Below, piece after piece: positions 6,117 to 9,925 of a stretch of 9,925 bases of DNA. This stretch comes from Flavobacteriales bacterium (GTDB lineage Bacteria > Bacteroidota > Bacteroidia > Flavobacteriales > BACL11): the NCBI GenBank assembly GCA_018664745.1, contig JABJNS010000172.1:1-9925 (forward strand). Reading direction: 5' to 3'. The translations under genes and the position numbers were made by a program. The notes beneath the pieces were generated by a model. The model searched no databases. It had not been told where the DNA came from and saw only the letters and a list, made by a program, of their open reading frames with translations. The stretch's first letter is position 1. Each line of letters opens with the position of its first letter.

Positions 6117-7072
6117 TATAAAATTGATTCAATAATTTGATCTATACTCATTCCTTCAGCTTCAGCTTTGTAATTCTTTACAATCCTGTGGCGTAAAATA
6201 GGTTTAGCAACTGCTTTTACATCCTCAATATCAGGAGCATATTTTCCATTTATTGCAGCATGACATTTTGCAGCCATTAGCATAAATTGTGAAGCTCTTG
6301 GTCCTGCACCCCACTCAATAAATTGTTTTACAACATCAGCAGCTTTATCAGAATTTGGCCTAGTTTTAGCCACTAAACTTACAGCATATTGCAATACATT
6401 ATCAGTAACAGGTAATTTTGTAATAACCTCTTGATACTGCATAATTTGTTCAGCCGACATAATTGTGTTTAAAGTTATATTGCTTTTAACAGTAGTCTGC
6501 TTTACAATTTGCAATTCTTCTTCATAAGTAGGATAATCCAATATGACATTAAACATAAATCTATCCAATTGTGCCTCAGGTAAAGGATAAGTTCCTTCTT
6601 GTTCAATAGGATTTTGAGTTGCCAATACAAAGAAAGGTTTATCCAAAGCATAACGAGTTCCTGCATTAGTTACCGAACGCTCCTGCATAGACTCTAATAA
6701 AGCTGATTGTGTTTTAGGAGGAGTACGGTTAATTTCATCTGCCAGAATAATATTAGAAAATAAAGGTCCTTTTACAAACTTAAAGTTTCTGTTTTCATCT
6801 AGTATTTCAGCTCCAACAATATCTGATGGCATCAAATCAGGTGTAAATTGAATACGATTAAAATTAAGACCTAGAGAGTCAGAAATAGTTTGTACCAATA
6901 AGGTTTTTGCCAATCCAGGAACACCAACTAAAAGACAATGCCCATTACAAAAAATAGAAATCAAAACCTGTTGAACAACATCCTCCTGTCCTACTATTAC
7001 TTTTGCTATTTCATTTTTAAACTCATTGTATTTAACAACAAAATCGTCAACTGCTTTAACTTCATTACTCAT
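6116..7072 (-). CDS. MoxR-family AAA+ ATPase
   Basis: At 318 residues this is the normal MoxR length. The AAA_3 core has Walker A GVPGLAKT (50-57), Walker B IILADEINR (D112, E113), sensor 1 in LATQNPIEQEGTYPLPEAQ (N154) and the R171 region LDRF. A helical lid at about 235-310 contains WGAGPRASQ. MoxR ATPases are cytoplasmic chaperone-like motors that help cofactor insertion or complex assembly, usually with VWA-domain partners. I chose ATG at 7072 (MSNEVKAVDDF). An upstream in-frame ATG at 7111 would add 13 residues inside surA and matches no family sequence. The start is 1 nt after the surA stop (TAA-T-ATG). The DUF58 and VWA genes that often follow moxR are absent; deformylase follows directly. 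Its client is unknown. Confidence 0.93.
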   Translation of the reverse strand: MSNEVKAVDDFVVKYNEFKNEIAKVIVGQEDVVQQVLISIFCNGHCLLVGVPGLAKTLLVQTISDSLGLNFNRIQFTPDLMPSDIVGAEILDENRNFKFVKGPLFSNIILADEINRTPPKTQSALLESMQERSVTNAGTRYALDKPFFVLATQNPIEQEGTYPLPEAQLDRFMFNVILDYPTYEEELQIVKQTTVKSNITLNTIMSAEQIMQYQEVITKLPVTDNVLQYAVSLVAKTRPNSDKAADVVKQFIEWGAGPRASQFMLMAAKCHAAINGKYAPDIEDVKAVAKPILRHRIVKNYKAEAEGMSIDQIIESIL

Positions 7073-7073
7073 A

Positions 7074-8399
7074 TTATTTACTCCATTTATTTGCAAGATT
7101 ACACTCCTCAAGGCTATCAGATAATCTTATGTAAGTTCTTGCAATTGTTTTATTTACCCACTTCTCTAGTACTTCTTGTTGTTTTGAATTGATTGAATAT
7201 TCTTTAATCTTAGCAAAGTCATCAACCAAATTTGCTTTATGTTCCTCCTTTCTTTTATTCAATCTTAAAATACGGTATGCCTTTTTTTCATCTTGCATTT
7301 GTATTACAGCAGGAGAAGAAATATCTCCTTCACTTAATTGATCAACAATTAAACGCAAAGCAGGAGCCATATCATCAAGAGTATGTAAAGTTGACATAGT
7401 ATTTGGGTTCAATAACAAACCTCCATTAGCCTTATTCTCATCATCAGAATATTTAGTTACTGCATCATCAAAAGTAATTATCCCATCATTAATTTCTTTA
7501 GCAATATTATCCATTTTTTGTTTTGCTGCATATAAAGCTGTTGCATTTACTTTAGCTTTGATAAGGATATGTCTTACATTTATTTGCTCTCCTCTCCTTT
7601 CAATCAATTGTACAATATGATAGCCAAATTGAGACTCTACAACTTCTGATATTTCACCTTCTTTTAAACGAAAAGCAGCTCTTTCAAATTCAGGAACTAA
7701 ATCCCCTCTATTTACAAAACCAAGCTCTCCTCCATTAGTTGCTGAACCAGGATCATCAGAATATAAAGTAGCCAACATCTTAAAATCTTCTCCATTGTAC
7801 ACTCTATCTCTAAAACTATTTAGCTTTGATCTAATCTTATCTTTTTGCTCAGTTGTAATTTCTGATTTTATTACAATTTGTGCCACTTCAACTTGAGTTG
7901 GCATAGTTGGAATCTCAGCATCAGCAAGTAAACTATATACCTCTTTTACTTCAGCAGGAGTTACTTTTATAGCTGAAGTAAGCTGAGCTTGCATTCTTTG
8001 TGCTAAAAATTGATCCTCTATAACTTTAGTAAGTTCTAATTCAATTTTATCAATTGACTTTCCAAAATAATCTTCTACTTTTTTAGCTGAACCTAATTGA
8101 CTTTCAAAATAAGATAGTCGCGTATCAATCTCAGCTTCAATCTCTTCATCTGATACAACTAAACTATCAATCCTTGCCTGATTAATCATTAATTTTTGGA
8201 ATAATAAATCCTCAATAATTTGACATTTTATTTCATTAGATTGAATATTTCCTTGCGATAGATATTGTAGATATTGTGATTCTATTTCTGATGTAAGGAT
8301 AATTTCATCACCAATTACAGCCTCAATTTTATCAACTGATTGAGCCGAAAGCCCTAAATGAAATGAAGCTAACAATAGAAAATAATAAATTTTATTCAT
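7074..8399 (-). CDS. SurA-like periplasmic peptidyl-prolyl isomerase with two parvulin domains
   Basis: The 441-residue protein has a Sec signal peptide (MNKIYYFLLLASFHLGLSA-Q, residues 1-19). The SurA N-terminal chaperone region follows at about 21-150 (VDKIEAVIGDEIILTSEIE). Two parvulin domains come next, at about 169-268 and 272-380. Domain 1 keeps YSDDPGSATNGGELGF and FGYHIVQL; domain 2 keeps VRHILIKAK and YSDDENKANGG. Domain 1 has VEVAQIVIK where a typical parvulin has the RHIL histidine, and domain 2 has no FGYH, so each may be only partly active. SurA escorts unfolded outer-membrane proteins across the periplasm. Its ATG overlaps the upstream lipoprotein stop (TAATG), and moxR follows 1 nt later. 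I leave the symbol empty because several surA/ppiC paralogues are usual in this phylum. Confidence 0.92.
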   Translation of the reverse strand: MNKIYYFLLLASFHLGLSAQSVDKIEAVIGDEIILTSEIESQYLQYLSQGNIQSNEIKCQIIEDLLFQKLMINQARIDSLVVSDEEIEAEIDTRLSYFESQLGSAKKVEDYFGKSIDKIELELTKVIEDQFLAQRMQAQLTSAIKVTPAEVKEVYSLLADAEIPTMPTQVEVAQIVIKSEITTEQKDKIRSKLNSFRDRVYNGEDFKMLATLYSDDPGSATNGGELGFVNRGDLVPEFERAAFRLKEGEISEVVESQFGYHIVQLIERRGEQINVRHILIKAKVNATALYAAKQKMDNIAKEINDGIITFDDAVTKYSDDENKANGGLLLNPNTMSTLHTLDDMAPALRLIVDQLSEGDISSPAVIQMQDEKKAYRILRLNKRKEEHKANLVDDFAKIKEYSINSKQQEVLEKWVNKTIARTYIRLSDSLEECNLANKWSK

Positions 8400-9235
8400 T
8401 AGTATATTTTAATTTTTTTCAAAGCTAAACCATTCCGATACAATTCATCTTCAAGTTGCTTTAAATATTGTATTTTATTTTTATTTAATAGTACATTCCG
8501 AATTTTCTCGCGTTCCAAGGCTAACGGACTAATACTTCCTTTTATTTGAAAATCCTTAATATAAATATAATAGCGGTATTGCTCGTCTTCCAACCAAACT
8601 CCTTTAGTATGTGCTAAAAAGTATTCTTCTTCAGTAATTAATTCAGGAAGTTTTTCATTGATAGTTGAAAAATACTGCCAATTACTATCTGCTAAATAGT
8701 ATTCTTTAGCAAACTGCTTACAGTAGTCAGATAATTCCTCAATTGAGGCATCTTTTTCTGATTTATACCACTTGGATAAACTTTTTAATTTAGGTGCGGA
8801 TTTATCAACCACAATGTACCTTCCTTTAAAGATATTTTTTAATAATTTAAATTCTTCCTTATATTGATTATAGTAATCAATCACAGCTTGTGATGTAATA
8901 GTAGTGTCAAAGTTTTGATTGATTAACTCTTGCTGATAAGCATAAATTAAAAGAGAAGAACGGTACTCTTTGATTTGCTTCTCATAATCCAACAAATCAC
9001 TACTCAAGTTTATCTCAGCATGATAAATCATAAGCTGTTTCCTAATCCAAAGATTCATATAACGATCAACAAAAAATGCACTATCTTCACTAGCTTCTGG
9101 CATCTCCTTTATTACATCAGAAAGCAATAAATCTTTTTCATTTCCACTTGCTAGAACTCTTTTTTTATTATCATTAAAGCAAGCTGCAGCACACATTAAA
9201 AATACTAATAATATAAAAACTTGCTGTTTTCTCAT
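8399..9235 (-). CDS. Probable lipoprotein with SurA-N-like region and no recognisable rotamase domain
   Basis: The protein has 278 residues. A short basic N-terminus (MRKQQ), a hydrophobic stretch and a lipobox-like MCAAAC put the lipidated cysteine at C19, though alanine at -3 is not the favoured residue. The mature part is helical, charged and tyrosine-rich. The pattern at about 55-130 (FVDRYMNLWIRKQLMIYHAE, then TSQAVIDYYNQYKEEF) resembles the helical chaperone region of SurA/PpiC proteins, in which a helix ends in DYYNQY just before the parvulin domain. Where that domain would lie (about 135-230) I see no GG-lg or FGYH motifs. It sits between two PpiC/SurA-type genes, 3 nt after the first and overlapping the second by 1 nt. 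A periplasmic chaperone or cofactor role in outer-membrane biogenesis is an inference from context. Confidence 0.75.
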   Translation of the reverse strand: MRKQQVFILLVFLMCAAACFNDNKKRVLASGNEKDLLLSDVIKEMPEASEDSAFFVDRYMNLWIRKQLMIYHAEINLSSDLLDYEKQIKEYRSSLLIYAYQQELINQNFDTTITSQAVIDYYNQYKEEFKLLKNIFKGRYIVVDKSAPKLKSLSKWYKSEKDASIEELSDYCKQFAKEYYLADSNWQYFSTINEKLPELITEEEYFLAHTKGVWLEDEQYRYYIYIKDFQIKGSISPLALEREKIRNVLLNKNKIQYLKQLEDELYRNGLALKKIKIY

Positions 9236-9238
9236 TGA

Positions 9239-9925
9239 TTACTTAATAAGCGAATAAAGAACTTCTTTATTAATACTTACAATATATTTTTCTTGTAATG
9301 ATGCAATCCATTCTGCTTCTAAAGTATTCTGATAATCAGAAATCACCTTCCCTCTTGTTTCGTTCAATTCCTTTTTTCCTGCAGCTAATACCTCATGAAT
9401 ATCAACAATAATATAACTACCATCTTTAGTTTTAATATCACCAGAAATTCCAACTTTCCAATTTACTGAATCAACATATTCATTTTCTCCTTTTATAAAT
9501 TTATTAGCATTTATTTGTAAGCTTAAAGGCGCATCTTCATTTGCTATTTCTAATATCTCAGCATCAGAAATATTTCCTCTATGCTTTTTATAAATAGCTC
9601 TTTTCACACGCTTTGCAGTTGCTAAATCAATACAACTATATACAGTAGCATCTACTCTGTTTTCCCACATATAATTACCACTATTTTTAGTGTAGAAATT
9701 TTGTAACCCAACTGTATCCTCCACTGCCTTAGTCCATACCTTAGCATTAGTTAAATCAAACAACAAAATCCCTTCACGGTATTCTTTCAACAAAGCTTTA
9801 TACTCAGGATATTTTGTTTCTAACTGACTTTCTTCATAAGCTAATAATTCTTCATTCACAAAAGCAGTGTACATAGCATCAATATCACTTCCTTCATTTT
9901 GATTCAATAAGATATATTCTTCAAA
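9239..9925 (-). CDS. PpiC/SurA-type peptidyl-prolyl isomerase, C-terminal part (N-terminus outside the window)
   Basis: The frame is open to the right edge, so only the last 228 codons are visible. The TTG at 9907 is internal, not a start: the frame continues upstream as FEEYIL. The visible part has a helical region (YPEYKALLKEYREGILLFD), a characteristic SurA-like segment. The degenerate rotamase-like stretch after it (VDATVYSCIDLATAKRVKRA, later DGSYIIVDIHEVLAAGKKEL) lacks the GG and FGYH signatures. The end, TRGKVISDYQNTLEAEWIAS followed by LQEKYIVSINKEVLYSLI, is the closing block of Bacteroidota multi-domain periplasmic isomerases. Such proteins carry a signal peptide and one or two intact parvulin domains further upstream, which cannot be seen here. 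The lipoprotein gene starts 3 nt after its stop. It is the first visible gene of the operon, but the promoter lies beyond the window. Confidence 0.8.
   Translation of the reverse strand, partial: FEEYILLNQNEGSDIDAMYTAFVNEELLAYEESQLETKYPEYKALLKEYREGILLFDLTNAKVWTKAVEDTVGLQNFYTKNSGNYMWENRVDATVYSCIDLATAKRVKRAIYKKHRGNISDAEILEIANEDAPLSLQINANKFIKGENEYVDSVNWKVGISGDIKTKDGSYIIVDIHEVLAAGKKELNETRGKVISDYQNTLEAEWIASLQEKYIVSINKEVLYSLIK

Noticed and set aside
7073..7111. Longer MoxR start at 7111
   Set aside because: The extra 13 residues lie within the surA 3' end and do not resemble MoxR N-termini; the 7072 ATG directly follows the surA stop.
9239..9907. Complete gene starting at TTG 9907
   Set aside because: The frame remains open through to the window edge with sensible sequence (FEEYIL), and proteins of this type need a signal peptide, so the true start is beyond 9925.

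Overview
The window looks like chromosomal DNA of a Bacteroidota bacterium, most likely in the Flavobacteriales. It is AT-rich and genes start without clear Shine-Dalgarno sequences. Several starts are preceded by the Bacteroidota -7 promoter motif TAnnTTTG. The proteins are also typical of the phylum: peptide deformylase with an acidic insert, tandem SurA/PpiC-like periplasmic chaperones, a MoxR ATPase beside SurA, and a Reg_prop-type sensor remnant. Species cannot be named from the sequence alone.

Left part (1-3292, all minus strand). Transcription probably runs recR -> 2-oxo acid dehydrogenase E2 -> an intrinsic terminator -> a DEDDh 3'-5' exonuclease -> a fumarylacetoacetate-hydrolase-family enzyme cut by the left edge. 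The terminator at 1262-1292 separates E2 from the exonuclease and shows that the exonuclease begins at 1203, not at the longest open start, 1287. The exonuclease and hydrolase are separated by only 2 nt.

Middle (3293-5555). A 56-nt divergent gap separates recR from a plus-strand sodium:solute symporter. From its stop codon to about 5190 lies a non-coding stretch. It holds a degenerate tandem repeat of 21-bp half-units joined into 42-bp units, a G/C-rich hairpin cluster followed by a T-tract, and an 18-nt palindrome. Next comes a 63-codon minus-strand remnant of a secreted two-component-type propeller sensor, with its signal peptide and a plausible promoter but nothing after the first propeller motif.

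Right part (5556-9925, all minus strand). A tightly packed operon reads: PpiC-like protein (cut by the right edge) -> lipoprotein with SurA-N-like features -> SurA-like double-parvulin isomerase -> MoxR AAA+ ATPase -> peptide deformylase -> strong intrinsic terminator. The four junctions are a 3-nt gap, a TAATG overlap, a 1-nt gap and a TAATG overlap, so translation is probably coupled. The first three products would act in the periplasm on outer-membrane protein folding, MoxR in the cytoplasm on complex maturation, and deformylase on nascent proteins.

I see no CRISPR array, insertion sequence, phage, toxin, defence locus, tRNA or rRNA. Most of the window is conserved housekeeping. The parts least explained by known genes are the tandem repeat, the sensor remnant with its flanking palindrome, and the very short spacing between promoter boxes and start codons.
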